NCBI GenBank assembly: GCA_003574785.1
Contig: QORU01000003.1
Span: 186,001-250,000, forward strand
Source: Taklimakanibacter deserti
GTDB taxonomy: Bacteria; Pseudomonadota; Alphaproteobacteria; Rhizobiales; Aestuariivirgaceae
Direction: 5' to 3'
Length of the DNA: 64,000 bases
Positions within the stretch are counted from its first letter, which is position 1, and the number at the start of each line of letters is the position of its first letter. A model generated the notes under the pieces. That model saw only the letters and a program-made list of their open reading frames with translations. It searched no databases and had not been told where the DNA came from. Below, one piece after another: positions 24,487-34,115 of this stretch. A program made the translations under genes and the position numbers.

Positions 24487-25249
24487 GCTCCTGCAAGAGG
24501 GCGACCCAGAACCGGTGATGATCGCCCACGAAAACGGGCAATCACCGTTCCTGCTCCTGTGCGATCATGCCGGCAATGCGATTCCGGCCAAGCTCGGAAC
24601 GCTGGGCGTCGGGCCCGCCGATCTCGAGGACCACATCGCCGTCGATATCGGCATCTTCAGCACCTGCCATTGGCTGGCGCACCGGCTCGATGCGCCCTTG
24701 CTGGGCCAGAGCTACTCGCGCCTGGTGATCGACTGCAACCGCAAGCCCGGCATCGCGACATCGATGCCCATCGAGAGCGACGGCCGCAAGGTTCCCGGCA
24801 ATGTCGATATCAACGAGGCTGAGCGCAAGCAGCGTATCGCCGAGATCTTCACGCCCTATCACGAGGCGGTGGCGCGGATGATCCAGCAAAGGACCATAGC
24901 TCTCGGGCGCCCGCCGATCCTCTGCGCGATGCACAGCTTCACCCGCGTCTTCGGCGGACAGACGCGCGATTGCGATATCGGCGTGATCCATGGCGGAACG
25001 AGCGCCATCGCCGACCGCATGCTGCAGCGATTGCAAAGCTTTGGCGAATTCCGGGTCGGGCGGAATGTTCCTTATGTGATCGATTTCCAGGGCGACTACA
25101 CGGTGCCGGTGCATGGCGCGGCGGGGCAGGTACCCTATATCGAGATCGAAATCTGCCAGGACCTGATCGCGAGCTGCTCTGGCCAGCGCAAACTGGCCGC
25201 GATGCTCGAAGCAGCCTTCCGCGATGCCGAAACCACGCTCAACGGCTGA
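24470..25249 (+). CDS. N-formylglutamate amidohydrolase-family protein
   Basis: A 259-residue protein with the family fingerprint CDHAGNAIPAKLGTLGV, DLEDHIAVDIG, YSRLVIDCNRKPG and MHSFTRVF. Family members hydrolyse N-formyl or related N-acyl glutamates in histidine breakdown and elsewhere. No other hut gene is present, and it overlaps the gamma-glutamyl ligase gene by 16 bases, so it may hydrolyse a glutamyl or formyl amide formed in that pathway instead. Confidence 0.85.
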   Translation: MLKSTELLQEGDPEPVMIAHENGQSPFLLLCDHAGNAIPAKLGTLGVGPADLEDHIAVDIGIFSTCHWLAHRLDAPLLGQSYSRLVIDCNRKPGIATSMPIESDGRKVPGNVDINEAERKQRIAEIFTPYHEAVARMIQQRTIALGRPPILCAMHSFTRVFGGQTRDCDIGVIHGGTSAIADRMLQRLQSFGEFRVGRNVPYVIDFQGDYTVPVHGAAGQVPYIEIEICQDLIASCSGQRKLAAMLEAAFRDAETTLNG

Positions 25250-25253
25250 TGCC

Positions 25254-25865
25254 ATGGACGCCCACACGCTCACGCGGACGAGGCCCATCTCTGCCAAATC
25301 GACCGCTCTTCTGGTGATCGACGTCCAGAACGCCACCTATAGCGACAAGGAACGCGAGAAGCGTCCTTATTTTTACGATCTCGTGACGCGCGAGACGCTG
25401 CCCAATATCCGTAAGCTCATCCGGGCGAGCCGCAAGGCCGGCATCGATGTCATCTTCACGGTGATCGAAAGCCTGACGCTCGATGGGCGCGATCGCAGCC
25501 TCGACTACAAGCTCTCCGGCTTCAATTTCCCCAAAGGATCGTGGGAAGCGCAGATCCCGGCCGCGATCGCGCCCGAGCCGAACGAGATTGTCCTGCCGAA
25601 GACCTCCTCGAGCCTGTTCAATTCGACGGTCTTCGACTATGTGCTGCGCAATATCGGCATCGACACGGTGCTGGTGACGGGTTTCCTGACCGATCAATGC
25701 GTCGATCACACCGTCAGGGACGGGGCCGATCGCGGCTTCTACATGACCTGCATCGCCGATGCCTGCGCCACGGAAACCGCCGAGCGGCACCAGAATGCGC
25801 TTGCCGCCTTCAAGGGCTACTGCCGCATCCGGACGACGGAAGAACTTCTTACGGAGATCGGTTAA
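25254..25865 (+). CDS. Isochorismatase-fold cysteine hydrolase
   Basis: A 203-residue protein. The catalytic triad is visible: Asp in LLVIDVQN, Lys in [10 protein letters not shown] and Cys in [14 protein letters not shown]. The family hydrolyses amides, carbamates and ureides (nicotinamide, N-carbamoylsarcosine, ureidoacrylate, biuret). It starts 4 bases after the previous stop and ends overlapping the convergent glutaminase gene by 4 bases. It would release ammonia or an acid from the operon's intermediate. Confidence 0.88.
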   Translation: MDAHTLTRTRPISAKSTALLVIDVQNATYSDKEREKRPYFYDLVTRETLPNIRKLIRASRKAGIDVIFTVIESLTLDGRDRSLDYKLSGFNFPKGSWEAQIPAAIAPEPNEIVLPKTSSSLFNSTVFDYVLRNIGIDTVLVTGFLTDQCVDHTVRDGADRGFYMTCIADACATETAERHQNALAAFKGYCRIRTTEELLTEIG

Positions 25866-26821
25866 TCGCCAAAGACCGACCAGCGCATTTCCTTCGCCAA
25901 TTGCTCGAGCGCCGCAGCGCCCAGCCAGGAATTGCCATTGGCATCGAGACCGGGCGACCATACGGCGATCGATGCCTTGCCGGGAACGATGGCGAGGATT
26001 CCACCGCCCACGCCGCTCTTGCCCGGGAGGCCGACATGGAAGGCGAAATCGCCGGAGCCATCATAATGGCCGCAAGTCAGCATCAGGGCGTTGATGCGCC
26101 GCGCCCGCTCGGCCGAGACGACGCGCGCGCCACCCGGCGTGTGCCGCCCACCGAAAGCGAGATAGCGCCCCGCCATCGCAAGTTGCCGGCAATTCATCTC
26201 GATGGCGCAATGGTGAAAATAGACGCCGAGGACATAATCCACCGGATTCTCGAGAATGCCGAAGGAGCGCATGTAATTGGCGAGCGCGATGTTGCGGAAG
26301 CCGTTTTCCTTCTCCGAGCGGGCGACGTCCTCATTGATGGTGATGCCGTCGTCGTCGCTGACGAAGCGGATGAAGCGCAAGATGGCGCCGAGCGCCTCGC
26401 GCGGCTGGTGACCGGAGAGTATCGCATCGGTGACGGCGATCGCTCCGGCATTGATGAAGGGATTACGCGGCCGGCCCTGCTCATATTCGAGCTGCACGAT
26501 GGAATTGAAGGGATTGCCGGAGGGCTCGCGCCCGACCCGCCGCCACAGCGCATCGCCCACCTGGCCCAGAGCGAGAGTCAAGGTGAAGACCTTGGAAATG
26601 CTTTGCAGAGAGAAGCCCATGTCGCGATCGCCGCCCGTGACCAGCCGGCCGTCGGCTGTCGCGACCGCGATGCCGAAGCGGGAGAGATCGGCGCGAGCGA
26701 GCTCAGGGATATAATCGGCGGGGCGTCCGCGATCCGATCGCTCGGCGATGCGGCAGGTGATCCCTTCGATGATCGTGTCGAGCGTCGGTGTGTGCTCAAG
26801 CCCTTCGGGAGTGAGCGTCAT
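25862..26821 (-). CDS. glsA: Glutaminase
   Basis: A 319-residue serine-dependent beta-lactamase-fold glutaminase, converting glutamine to glutamate and ammonia. Catalytic S-x-x-K is in [10 protein letters not shown]; other family marks are [36 protein letters not shown] and GKSGVGGGI. Length is typical. Its start overlaps the RpiR regulator stop by 4 bases (ATGA), so the two are co-transcribed and glutaminase should respond to the same signal. Confidence 0.95.
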   Translation of the reverse strand: MTLTPEGLEHTPTLDTIIEGITCRIAERSDRGRPADYIPELARADLSRFGIAVATADGRLVTGGDRDMGFSLQSISKVFTLTLALGQVGDALWRRVGREPSGNPFNSIVQLEYEQGRPRNPFINAGAIAVTDAILSGHQPREALGAILRFIRFVSDDDGITINEDVARSEKENGFRNIALANYMRSFGILENPVDYVLGVYFHHCAIEMNCRQLAMAGRYLAFGGRHTPGGARVVSAERARRINALMLTCGHYDGSGDFAFHVGLPGKSGVGGGILAIVPGKASIAVWSPGLDANGNSWLGAAALEQLAKEMRWSVFGD

Positions 26822-27678
26822 TCCGCCAGGCGTCCGTGCAGCTCCTCGATGCGCGCGACGCGGCGCTCGGCGCTGGCGCCGAGCCGTTCAGCCAGGCGCG
26901 AAATCAGGGCCTCGACGCACATGACGGTGGCAAGGGCCGAATCATAGACCGAGGGACCTGCGACCGGCAGCGCGAAGACATGATGGGCGAGCTTGGCCGC
27001 GGGCGACTGCCATTTGTCGGTGAAGACGACCAAGGTCGCGCCCGCTTCATGGGCGAGTCTTGCGAATTCGATCACATTGTCCTGATAACGGCGGAAATCG
27101 AAGACGACGACGATGTCCTTCTTCTCGATCTCCAGGAGGTCGGTGACCATCCGGCGAGCCTCGACATGCACCAGATGGACATGCCGGCGGACGCCCATCA
27201 GGCCAAAAGCGAATATCTCGGCAATCGAGCGGCTGAAGCGCCCGCCGATCAAATGCACCGAAACCTTCTCGTTGGCGAGCAGCTTCGTCACCTCGTCGAA
27301 TTCGGCGACGGGAATCATTTCCGCCGCCTGGCGCAGCAACATCCCGGCCCAGCCGGCATATTGCGCCAGCGTGTCGCCTTCATGCATGCGCGCATCGGCC
27401 GTCTGATAGCGGGCGAGGGGAGATTCGAGCGTCGCCGTCAGCTCGTCGCGCAAAGCTTCCTGGAATTCCGGATAGCTCGCGAAGCCGAGCTTGCCGATGA
27501 AGCGCAGGATGGTGGCGCCGCTCGCCTCGGCCTTGCGGCCAAGCTCGGCGACGGTTTCGAGGCCGGCCGTCGGATAGCCCGTGGTCAGCACCCGGGCGAT
27601 CCGCTTCTCCTTGCGCGTGAAGGTCTCCTCATGAAGCTGGATCCGCGCAGCGATGGTCTGGGCTGTCGTGGTGCTCAC
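26818..27678 (-). CDS. RpiR-family transcriptional regulator
   Basis: A 286-residue protein with an N-terminal HTH_6 domain (about 15-80; [38 protein letters not shown]) and a C-terminal SIS domain (about 125-260; [18 protein letters not shown]). SIS usually binds a phosphosugar, but RpiR proteins near amine clusters often sense other ligands. Divergent from the importer at 27884 and joined to glutaminase. It is the best candidate to bind the TGGA-N8-TCCA palindromes at 23112 and 27753. Confidence 0.88.
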   Translation of the reverse strand: MSTTTAQTIAARIQLHEETFTRKEKRIARVLTTGYPTAGLETVAELGRKAEASGATILRFIGKLGFASYPEFQEALRDELTATLESPLARYQTADARMHEGDTLAQYAGWAGMLLRQAAEMIPVAEFDEVTKLLANEKVSVHLIGGRFSRSIAEIFAFGLMGVRRHVHLVHVEARRMVTDLLEIEKKDIVVVFDFRRYQDNVIEFARLAHEAGATLVVFTDKWQSPAAKLAHHVFALPVAGPSVYDSALATVMCVEALISRLAERLGASAERRVARIEELHGRLAE

Positions 27679-27751
27679 CGGTGCTCCTCTGGCTACTCGC
27701 GCAACTATACCCGTGCCGGCTTTCGGCTGGAAATGACGGGCAATGCCCGAT

Positions 27752-27779
27752 TTGGACTATTTGATCCATTTTATATATT
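27752..27779 (+). promoter_or_regulatory. Promoter with overlapping palindrome TGGACTATTTGATCCA
   Basis: TTGGAC at 27752-27757, a 16-base spacer and TATATT at 27774-27779 form a likely promoter for the importer operon. The TGGA-N8-TCCA dyad at 27753-27768 covers its -35 and spacer, so a bound repressor would block RNA polymerase. The untranslated leader is about 100 bases. Confidence 0.5.
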
Positions 27780-27883
27780 GCGGAGAGAAAATGAAACAGG
27801 TATTTGTTTTATGAGGAAGCCGTAGAAGAGCTTCGCAAGCCCTTCGGGGATGAGCAGGGGATCGACAGGATCGCAAGGGGCCA

Positions 27884-29047
27884 ATGGAGAGAGCGCATAT
27901 TTCCCCCGACAGTCACATCATGAGCGAAAGCGCCACAGCAGGGGTTGCCGGCAAAGCCCCGGCGCCCGCCGATCTCATCCTCGAGATCGACAATCTGCAT
28001 CACCGCTATGGCCAGGTGGTCGCGCTGAAAGACGTGTCGCTCAGGGTCAGGCGCGGGGAGTTCCTGACTCTTCTCGGCTCGAGCGGCTCGGGAAAGTCGA
28101 CGCTCCTGCGCATGATCGCCGGGCTCGAAATGCCGACCTCGGTCTCAGCCTTCACGCTCTCAGGCCAGGAGATGGCGCATGTGCCCGCCAATCACCGCAA
28201 TGTATCGACGGTGTTCCAGCATTACGGCCTGTTTCCGCATCTGACCGTCGGCCAGAATGTCGAATATGGCTTGCATGTCCGCAAGGTGCCGCCCGACGAG
28301 CGCCGCCGCCAGGCCGAAGACATGCTGAAGCTCGTCAAGCTCGAAGACATGTATGGCCGCCGCATCGGCGAGTTGAGCGGCGGCCAGAAGCAGCGCGTGG
28401 CGCTGGCCCGCAGCCTGGTGCTGAAGCCCGCCATCCTGCTGCTCGACGAGCCCTTGGGCGCGCTCGACGAGAAGCTGCGCCTCGAGATGCAGATCGAGCT
28501 CCTGGCGCTGCATCAGGCGCTCGGCATGACCTTCATCTATGTGACCCACAGCCAGGAGGAGGCGCTGACCATGAGCCACCGCATCCTCCTGATGAGCCAT
28601 GGCGAGATCGTCCAGGAAGGCCGGCCCGAGGATCTGTTCGACCGTCCGGTCAACCGCTTCGCCGCCGAATTCATGGGCATGGAGAACATCCTTGCCGGCA
28701 CGGTCACGGGCGTCGACGGCAATCTCATATCGGCCACGGCCAATGGCGTGGCTCTGCGCGGCATGTGGACCGGCGCCACGCCGCCCAGCGCAGGCGATCA
28801 GGTCGCCATCGCTTTCCGGTCGGAAAAGGTGAAGCTCGCCAAGGAACGCGCGCCGCGCGCATCCGACACAAATGTGCTCGAGGCCAAGCTCAAAGCCCGA
28901 GTCTACAAGGGCAAATATCTCGACGTGGTCGCTGCATGCCCGTTGGGCGATGTGCGCCTGAGATTGTGGGACGACCATGTCGTGCTTCCCGATCAGTTCA
29001 AGATCGAATGGCGACACGCCAACACCGTCGTCATTCCCTTGGCCTGA
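27884..29047 (+). CDS. Pot-type ABC transporter ATPase
   Basis: A 387-residue ATPase of the spermidine/putrescine/2-aminoethylphosphonate class: Walker A GSSGSGKST, signature LSGGQKQRVALAR, Walker B ILLLDEPLGALD, switch His in YVTHSQEEA, and a C-terminal TOBE-like regulatory region (about 290-380). ATG 27884 follows AAGGGG closely; ATG 27920 (MSESATAG) is another option. It energises the permeases at 30305 and 31207. Confidence 0.9.
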   Translation: MERAHISPDSHIMSESATAGVAGKAPAPADLILEIDNLHHRYGQVVALKDVSLRVRRGEFLTLLGSSGSGKSTLLRMIAGLEMPTSVSAFTLSGQEMAHVPANHRNVSTVFQHYGLFPHLTVGQNVEYGLHVRKVPPDERRRQAEDMLKLVKLEDMYGRRIGELSGGQKQRVALARSLVLKPAILLLDEPLGALDEKLRLEMQIELLALHQALGMTFIYVTHSQEEALTMSHRILLMSHGEIVQEGRPEDLFDRPVNRFAAEFMGMENILAGTVTGVDGNLISATANGVALRGMWTGATPPSAGDQVAIAFRSEKVKLAKERAPRASDTNVLEAKLKARVYKGKYLDVVAACPLGDVRLRLWDDHVVLPDQFKIEWRHANTVVIPLA

Positions 29048-29091
29048 CGGACGGCTGCCGGATCAACCAGAAAACAGGAGGAGATGCTCAG

Positions 29092-30243
29092 ATGAAGTCC
29101 AACAATAATGCGAAGCTGTCGCGCCGCACGCTGCTCAAGGCAAGTGCGGCAGCCCTGGCGATGCCTTATGTGATCACGCGGCCGGCGCTGGCCGATGGCG
29201 GCACGGTCAAGATCATGGGCGTGTCGACGGTGGCGCTCCCGGACTGGAGCTCCTTCGAGGCCGACACCGGCCTCAAGATGGATTTCGTCGGCGTCAACAG
29301 CGATCCCGGACTGTATGTCCAGGAAGTCGTCGCCAATGAAGCCGGCGACACCTATGACATCTTCATCTTCGATGGCGGCATCGAGGACCGGCTCGGCACC
29401 GGCGGCCAGTTCCAGAAAATCGATCCCAATGCGATGAAGCTCTGGGGGGCGGTTGCGGATTCGGTGAAGTCGAGCGCCCTGCTGCAAGGGCCCGACGGCA
29501 CGCAATATGGCGTGCCGATCGTGTTCAATGCCGATTCCTTCGGCTATCACGTCGAGGACATCAAGGAGAGCGAGCCCTTCTCCTGGGGCATGGTGTTCGA
29601 GAACGAGAAGCTCCTCGGCAAGATCGCGCTCGAAGACACCTGGCTCACCACTCTGCCCAATGCGGCGCTCTATCTGATGAGCAAAGGCAAGGCGATCACC
29701 GATCCTTCCAACATGACGCCGGAAGAAGCCAAGATGACCGCCGATTTCTTGATCGAGCGCAAGAAAGCCGGCCAGTTCCGGGCGCTGTGGCATTCCTATG
29801 AAGAGTCGGTCGATCTGCTCGGCAACCGCGAGGTCGTCATCGCCGAATGCTGGGAGCCGGTGATCAAGCAATTGCTGCGCGACGGCAAGAATGTGCGCTA
29901 CGCCTCGATGAAGGAAGGTTATTCGAAGTGGATGATCGGCGCCTATCTGCCGTCGCAGGCGGAAGGCGAGCGATTGGCGCGCGCCTACAAGGCGCTCGAC
30001 TGGTTCCTCGGCGGCAACTATGGCGCGCAAATGGCCATCCAGCAGGGCTATGCGACGGCCAATCCGCAGGCCGCTCTCGAATTCGCCAAGTCCAAGAGCT
30101 TGAGCGAGGCGGACCTCGCCGCCATCAAGCTCAATATCGACAAGGTCGAGCAGAAGATGGCGCTGCCGCATTACTGGCAGAATGCGGCGCCCAAGCATGT
30201 CGAGGCGATCGAAGCCGAATGGCAGCGCTTCAAGCAGGCTTGA
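29092..30243 (+). CDS. PotD-like periplasmic binding protein (Tat signal)
   Basis: A 383-residue protein with a twin-arginine leader (LSRRTLLKASAAALAMP, cut near ALA) and AGGAGG upstream. The mature part has spermidine/putrescine-binding family features (WSSFEADTGLKMDFVGV, YDIFIFDGG, YGVPIVFNADSFGYH, AYKALDWFLGGNYG). The folded export route suggests a cofactor-free but rapidly folding receptor. The ligand is unknown; polyamine-like amines fit the gamma-glutamyl genes nearby. Confidence 0.88.
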   Translation: MKSNNNAKLSRRTLLKASAAALAMPYVITRPALADGGTVKIMGVSTVALPDWSSFEADTGLKMDFVGVNSDPGLYVQEVVANEAGDTYDIFIFDGGIEDRLGTGGQFQKIDPNAMKLWGAVADSVKSSALLQGPDGTQYGVPIVFNADSFGYHVEDIKESEPFSWGMVFENEKLLGKIALEDTWLTTLPNAALYLMSKGKAITDPSNMTPEEAKMTADFLIERKKAGQFRALWHSYEESVDLLGNREVVIAECWEPVIKQLLRDGKNVRYASMKEGYSKWMIGAYLPSQAEGERLARAYKALDWFLGGNYGAQMAIQQGYATANPQAALEFAKSKSLSEADLAAIKLNIDKVEQKMALPHYWQNAAPKHVEAIEAEWQRFKQA

Positions 30244-30258
30244 TCACCTCCTGAAACG

Positions 30259-30284
30259 GCCGGGGGCAGGCAACTAGCCCCGGC
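30259..30284 (+). terminator. Intra-operon hairpin after binding-protein gene
   Basis: GCCGGGG (30259-30265) pairs with CCCCGGC (30278-30284) over a 12-base loop and is followed by ATCTTTT. Placed between binding protein and permeases, it probably lets only part of the transcripts continue, or protects the upstream message, giving excess receptor over permease. Confidence 0.5.
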
Positions 30285-30304
30285 ATCTTTTCGAGCCCCC
30301 ATCG

Positions 30305-31210
30305 ATGCCTTTGCCGTCCAATTCCATAACGCGCTTCGTGAGCCCGAGCGGCGTCAGCCCGTTCGGCTTTTCCGGCGTGATCGCGGCCTGGACACTCATC
30401 GTCATCCTGCCGCTTTTAGGCCTCGTCCTGTGGTCGTTCCTCAAGCTCGAGAATTTCCAGCTCGTCTGGGAGCCCAACCTGCAAGCCTATCGCGACCTTC
30501 TGTCCTCCGGGCGCTGGGAGGTGACGATCCGGACCCTGCGGATCGCGGCGGTCGTGACGGCGATCGAGCTCGCACTTGCCGTGCCTTTCGCCGTGTGGCT
30601 CGCGAAAGGCACGCGCTCGACGCCGGTCAAGGTGGTGACGCTCGCCGCCCTCACCATTCCCTTCTTCCTCAGCATATCGGCGCGGACCATCGTCTGGCGC
30701 GCCGTCCTCGGGCTCAACGGCCCGGTGAACGCGTTTCTCATGACTATCGGGTTCACCGACCGGCCGCTGGACTGGCTCCTGTTCTCGGAATTCGCCGTCA
30801 TCGTCGGGCTGATCGGGCCTTACTTCCCGCCCATGGTCTTCCCGCTCTATCTGGCGGTCAGCCTCATCGATGATGAATTGCTGGCGGCCAGCAAGGATCT
30901 CGGCGCCTCGCCCGCCTTCACCTTCTGGCATGTCATCCTGCCGCTCGCGCTGCCCGGTCTCGGCGCCGGCTTCATCTTCACCTTCATCCCCATGATCGGC
31001 GATCCGGTCGTGCCGGAGCTCCTGGGCGGCGGCCAAGTCGTGGTGCTGGCCTCCTCGGTGAAAAGCCTGCTGCAGGTACTCAACTACACTGTGGCGGCCG
31101 CCCTCTCGGTCTTCATGCTGGCGATCATGGCGGGGCTTGCCGCCCTGCTGGCGCTTATGCTCGGTGGACGCCTGAAACAGAGACGGCAGGCGCGGAAGGC
31201 GCCCAAATGA
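30305..31210 (+). CDS. Pot-type ABC permease (PotB-like)
   Basis: A 301-residue inner-membrane protein with six predicted helices and the EAA loop DDELLAASKDLGASPAFTFWHVILPLALPG that docks the ATPase. It overlaps the second permease gene by 4 bases. With the genes on either side it forms one importer. Confidence 0.9.
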   Translation: MPLPSNSITRFVSPSGVSPFGFSGVIAAWTLIVILPLLGLVLWSFLKLENFQLVWEPNLQAYRDLLSSGRWEVTIRTLRIAAVVTAIELALAVPFAVWLAKGTRSTPVKVVTLAALTIPFFLSISARTIVWRAVLGLNGPVNAFLMTIGFTDRPLDWLLFSEFAVIVGLIGPYFPPMVFPLYLAVSLIDDELLAASKDLGASPAFTFWHVILPLALPGLGAGFIFTFIPMIGDPVVPELLGGGQVVVLASSVKSLLQVLNYTVAAALSVFMLAIMAGLAALLALMLGGRLKQRRQARKAPK

Positions 31211-32034
31211 GCAAAGCCCTGCCGCTCAACTACACGCCCTCCATCTCGGAATGGCCGATCTGGAAAAAGCTCGGCGCGCTCACCGGCATTCTGGCGCTGG
31301 CCGGCATCTATGCGCCGATCTTCTGGCTCATGGTCATGTCGGTCTCGGGCGAGCCCTTGAGCGGGATTCCGGGCGACTTCACCGGCCAATGGTACAATGC
31401 GCTCGCCACCAACACGAATTGGCTCTGGCCTCTGTGGCTGAGCGTGCTGCTCGGCATCGCGGTGGCGCTCACCTCAATGGTCTGCGCCACGCTCGTCGGG
31501 CGCGCCATTCCGCGCATCCGGCACGGCAAAAGCGCGATCCTCGCGGTGACGCTGCTGCCCCTGATGATCCCGGGCGTCGTCGTGGGCACCGCCTTGTTCC
31601 TCTATCTGAGAGTGCTGCTCGGCCTCAAGATGGGCATGTGGTCGCTCTTCGCCGGCCATCTCGTCTGGTCGTTTCCCTTCGCGCTCCTCGCGGTGCTGGT
31701 GGTGGCGCTGCGCTTCGACACGCGGCTCCTCGAATCCGGCGCCGATCTCGGCGCCAATGCCTGGCAGCGCTTCCGCGACATCGAATTCCCGCTGCTCAAG
31801 GACGGGATCATTTCGGGCGGGCTCTTTGCCTTCCTTCTCTCCTTCAACGAGATCGCCCGCTCGATCTATCTGAGGGGGCGGATCGAGACCCTGCCGATCT
31901 ATCTGTGGCAGCAAGCCTCCACCAAGACCTCGAATGTGCCGCTGATCTATTCGCTCAATGTCATCATCCTCATCGTCAGCACCGTGATCGTGGGGATCGC
32001 CTTCTGGCTGCTGTTCGGCCGCCGCGACAAATGA
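31207..32034 (+). CDS. Pot-type ABC permease (PotC-like)
   Basis: A 275-residue inner-membrane permease, six helices, EAA loop LLESGADLGANAWQRFRDIEFPLLKDG. It is the second channel half of the importer. Its stop overlaps an upstream possible start (ATG 32031) of the aminotransferase gene, keeping the operon tight. Confidence 0.9.
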   Translation: MSKALPLNYTPSISEWPIWKKLGALTGILALAGIYAPIFWLMVMSVSGEPLSGIPGDFTGQWYNALATNTNWLWPLWLSVLLGIAVALTSMVCATLVGRAIPRIRHGKSAILAVTLLPLMIPGVVVGTALFLYLRVLLGLKMGMWSLFAGHLVWSFPFALLAVLVVALRFDTRLLESGADLGANAWQRFRDIEFPLLKDGIISGGLFAFLLSFNEIARSIYLRGRIETLPIYLWQQASTKTSNVPLIYSLNVIILIVSTVIVGIAFWLLFGRRDK

Positions 32035-32054
32035 ATCTCCATAAAGGAACCGAC

Positions 32055-33377
32055 ATGTCGAACCATCTGAGTCTGATCGAGCGCGACCGCCTCGCCGTCG
32101 CCGGCATAGAGAAGCTGCGCTTCTTCCCCTTGGCGGTGGTCGAGGGCGAGGGCTGCTGGCTCATCGAGGATGGCGGGCGCCGGCTGATCGATCTCTCGGC
32201 GACCTGGACCGCGTCCGGCCTCGGCCATGGGCATCCGAAGATCCTCGAAGCGATGATGCGGGCGGCGCGAAGGCCCGCCGGCGCCGGCGGGCTTTCCGCG
32301 GTGCATCCCGACTCGGTCGGTTTCGCCGAGGAGCTTCTGGCGCTGACACCAGGCAGCGGCGACCGCCGCGTCTATTTCGGCCATGCCGGCACCGATGCCA
32401 ATGACGTCGTGCTGCGCGCCTGCCGCAAGGCGACGGGACGCCGGCGCATCATCGCCTTCCATCATGGCTATCATGGCGGCATGGGCGTCGCCATGCGGGT
32501 GTCCGGCGTCCATATCGACGCCGGCGTCGCCGCCGACCCCGATCTCTATCTCGCGACCTATCCCAATCCCTTCCGCCCGCATGTCGATGGTCCCGATCCG
32601 GTCAAAGCGAGCGTCGAGGCGAGCCTCGATGAGATCGGCCGCGAGCTTGCCAAGGGCGATGTCGCCTGCCTGATGGTCGAGCCCATCCTGTCGGATGGCG
32701 GCCTGGTCGTGCCGCCGAAGGGGTATCTCCGCGCCCTCCATGCGCTCTGCCGTAAGCACAAGGTGCCGCTCGCCGTCGATGAGGTGAAAATGGGCCTCGG
32801 CCGGCCGGGCGTGCTGCATGCCTTCCAGCTCGACGGCATCGTGCCCGAGATCGTCACTTTCGGGAAAGTCATCGGCGGCGGCCTGCCGCTCAGCGCCGCG
32901 GTCGGACCGGCGGAAATCCTCGATGGTCCCGCGGCCTCGGCACTTCTCACCACGGCCGGCAATCCGATCTGCACCGCGGTCGGCCGGCAGGTGATGCGCA
33001 CGCTCATCGAGGAAGATCTGCCGGCGCGGGCTAAGGAGACGGGGAGCTATTTCATGGCGAGCTTGCGCAAATGCCAGGCAGCGAGCGATGTCATCGGCGA
33101 TGTACGCGGCCATGGCCTTGCCATCGGACTCGAGCTCGTCACCGACCGCAAGAGCAATGGGCGCGACCGCAAGCTGACGCAGCGTACCGTCTATCGCGCC
33201 TTTGAACTCGGTGCGGTCGTCCATTATGTCGGCGGCAATGTGCTCGAAATCACGCCGCCCTTGACCATCAGCCGCGATGAGGTCGACATTGCGGTCGGTA
33301 TCCTCGATCAGGCGATCAAGGATGCCAAGGCGGGACGCGTCGATGATGCGGCCGTCGCTCAATTTGCGGGATGGTGA
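32055..33377 (+). CDS. Class III PLP-dependent aminotransferase
   Basis: A 440-residue fold-type I omega-aminotransferase: WTASGLGHGHPKILEAM, cofactor-binding GHAGTDANDVVLRACRKATGR, FHHGYHGG, active-site Lys in VTFGKVIGGGLPLSAAVG. The family moves terminal amino groups (4-aminobutyrate, putrescine, taurine, beta-alanine) to 2-oxo acids, giving a semialdehyde. AAAGGAAC precedes ATG 32055; ATG 32031 is an in-frame alternative overlapping the permease stop. It is followed by two dehydrogenases able to act on the product. Confidence 0.92.
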   Translation: MSNHLSLIERDRLAVAGIEKLRFFPLAVVEGEGCWLIEDGGRRLIDLSATWTASGLGHGHPKILEAMMRAARRPAGAGGLSAVHPDSVGFAEELLALTPGSGDRRVYFGHAGTDANDVVLRACRKATGRRRIIAFHHGYHGGMGVAMRVSGVHIDAGVAADPDLYLATYPNPFRPHVDGPDPVKASVEASLDEIGRELAKGDVACLMVEPILSDGGLVVPPKGYLRALHALCRKHKVPLAVDEVKMGLGRPGVLHAFQLDGIVPEIVTFGKVIGGGLPLSAAVGPAEILDGPAASALLTTAGNPICTAVGRQVMRTLIEEDLPARAKETGSYFMASLRKCQAASDVIGDVRGHGLAIGLELVTDRKSNGRDRKLTQRTVYRAFELGAVVHYVGGNVLEITPPLTISRDEVDIAVGILDQAIKDAKAGRVDDAAVAQFAGW

Positions 33378-33380
33378 TAG

Positions 33381-34115
33381 ATGACGAAGTCAGCGATTGT
33401 TACGGGTGCGGGATCGGGCATAGGCCGCGCCATCGCCGAGAGATTGGCGCAGGACGGCTATGGCGTGCTGGTCAATGACCTCCATGGCGAGCGCGCCGAA
33501 GAGACCGCCGCCAGCATCAAGGCGAAGGGCGGAAAGGCCGCGGCGAAAGCAGGCGATGTCTCGCGCGAAGACGATGTCGCGGCCCTGGTGGCGCGGGCGC
33601 GCGCGGCATTGGGTGAAATCGGCCTCCTCGTCAACAATGCCGGCCATGTCCATCAGGCCACATTCGCCGAGATCACGCCCGCCGAGTTCGACCGCATGTT
33701 CGCGGTGCATGTGCGGGGCACCTTCCTCATGATGCGGGCCGTCCTGCCGGAGATGCTCAAGGCCCGGGACGGCGTCATTATCAATATCGCCTCGCAGCTC
33801 GGCCAGATCGGCGGCGTCGAGCTCGTGCATTATTCCGGCGCCAAGGCGGCCATCATCGGCATGACCAAGTCGCTGGCGCGCGAGGTTTCAAGCCAGGGTG
33901 TCAGGGTCAATGCGGTGGCGCCGGGGCCCATCAATACGCCACTGGTCAGGGCCTTGTCGCAGGACTGGCAGGACCGGAAGGCGGCGCAATTGCCGCTCGG
34001 CCGCTTCGGCGAGCCCGAGGAAATCGCTGCCGTCGTGTCGTTCCTGGCCTCGCCCGCGGCAAGCCTGTTCGTCGGCCAGACTTTGGGCGCCAATTCAGGG
34101 GATGTGATGCTATGA
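33381..34115 (+). CDS. SDR-family oxidoreductase
   Basis: A 244-residue classical short-chain dehydrogenase/reductase: NAD(P)-binding TGAGSGIGRA, NNAG motif at about 85, catalytic Tyr/Lys in HYSGAKAAI with the Ser in INIASQLGQ. The last 4 bases overlap the next SDR gene. It probably oxidises a hydroxyl or reduces a carbonyl intermediate of the amine pathway. Confidence 0.9.
   Translation: MTKSAIVTGAGSGIGRAIAERLAQDGYGVLVNDLHGERAEETAASIKAKGGKAAAKAGDVSREDDVAALVARARAALGEIGLLVNNAGHVHQATFAEITPAEFDRMFAVHVRGTFLMMRAVLPEMLKARDGVIINIASQLGQIGGVELVHYSGAKAAIIGMTKSLAREVSSQGVRVNAVAPGPINTPLVRALSQDWQDRKAAQLPLGRFGEPEEIAAVVSFLASPAASLFVGQTLGANSGDVML

Noticed and set aside
27850..29091. Fused long frame reading into the PotD-like protein
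   Set aside because: The part before 29092 is out of frame with the ATPase and Arg/His-rich; the receptor has its own Tat signal and ribosome site at 29092.
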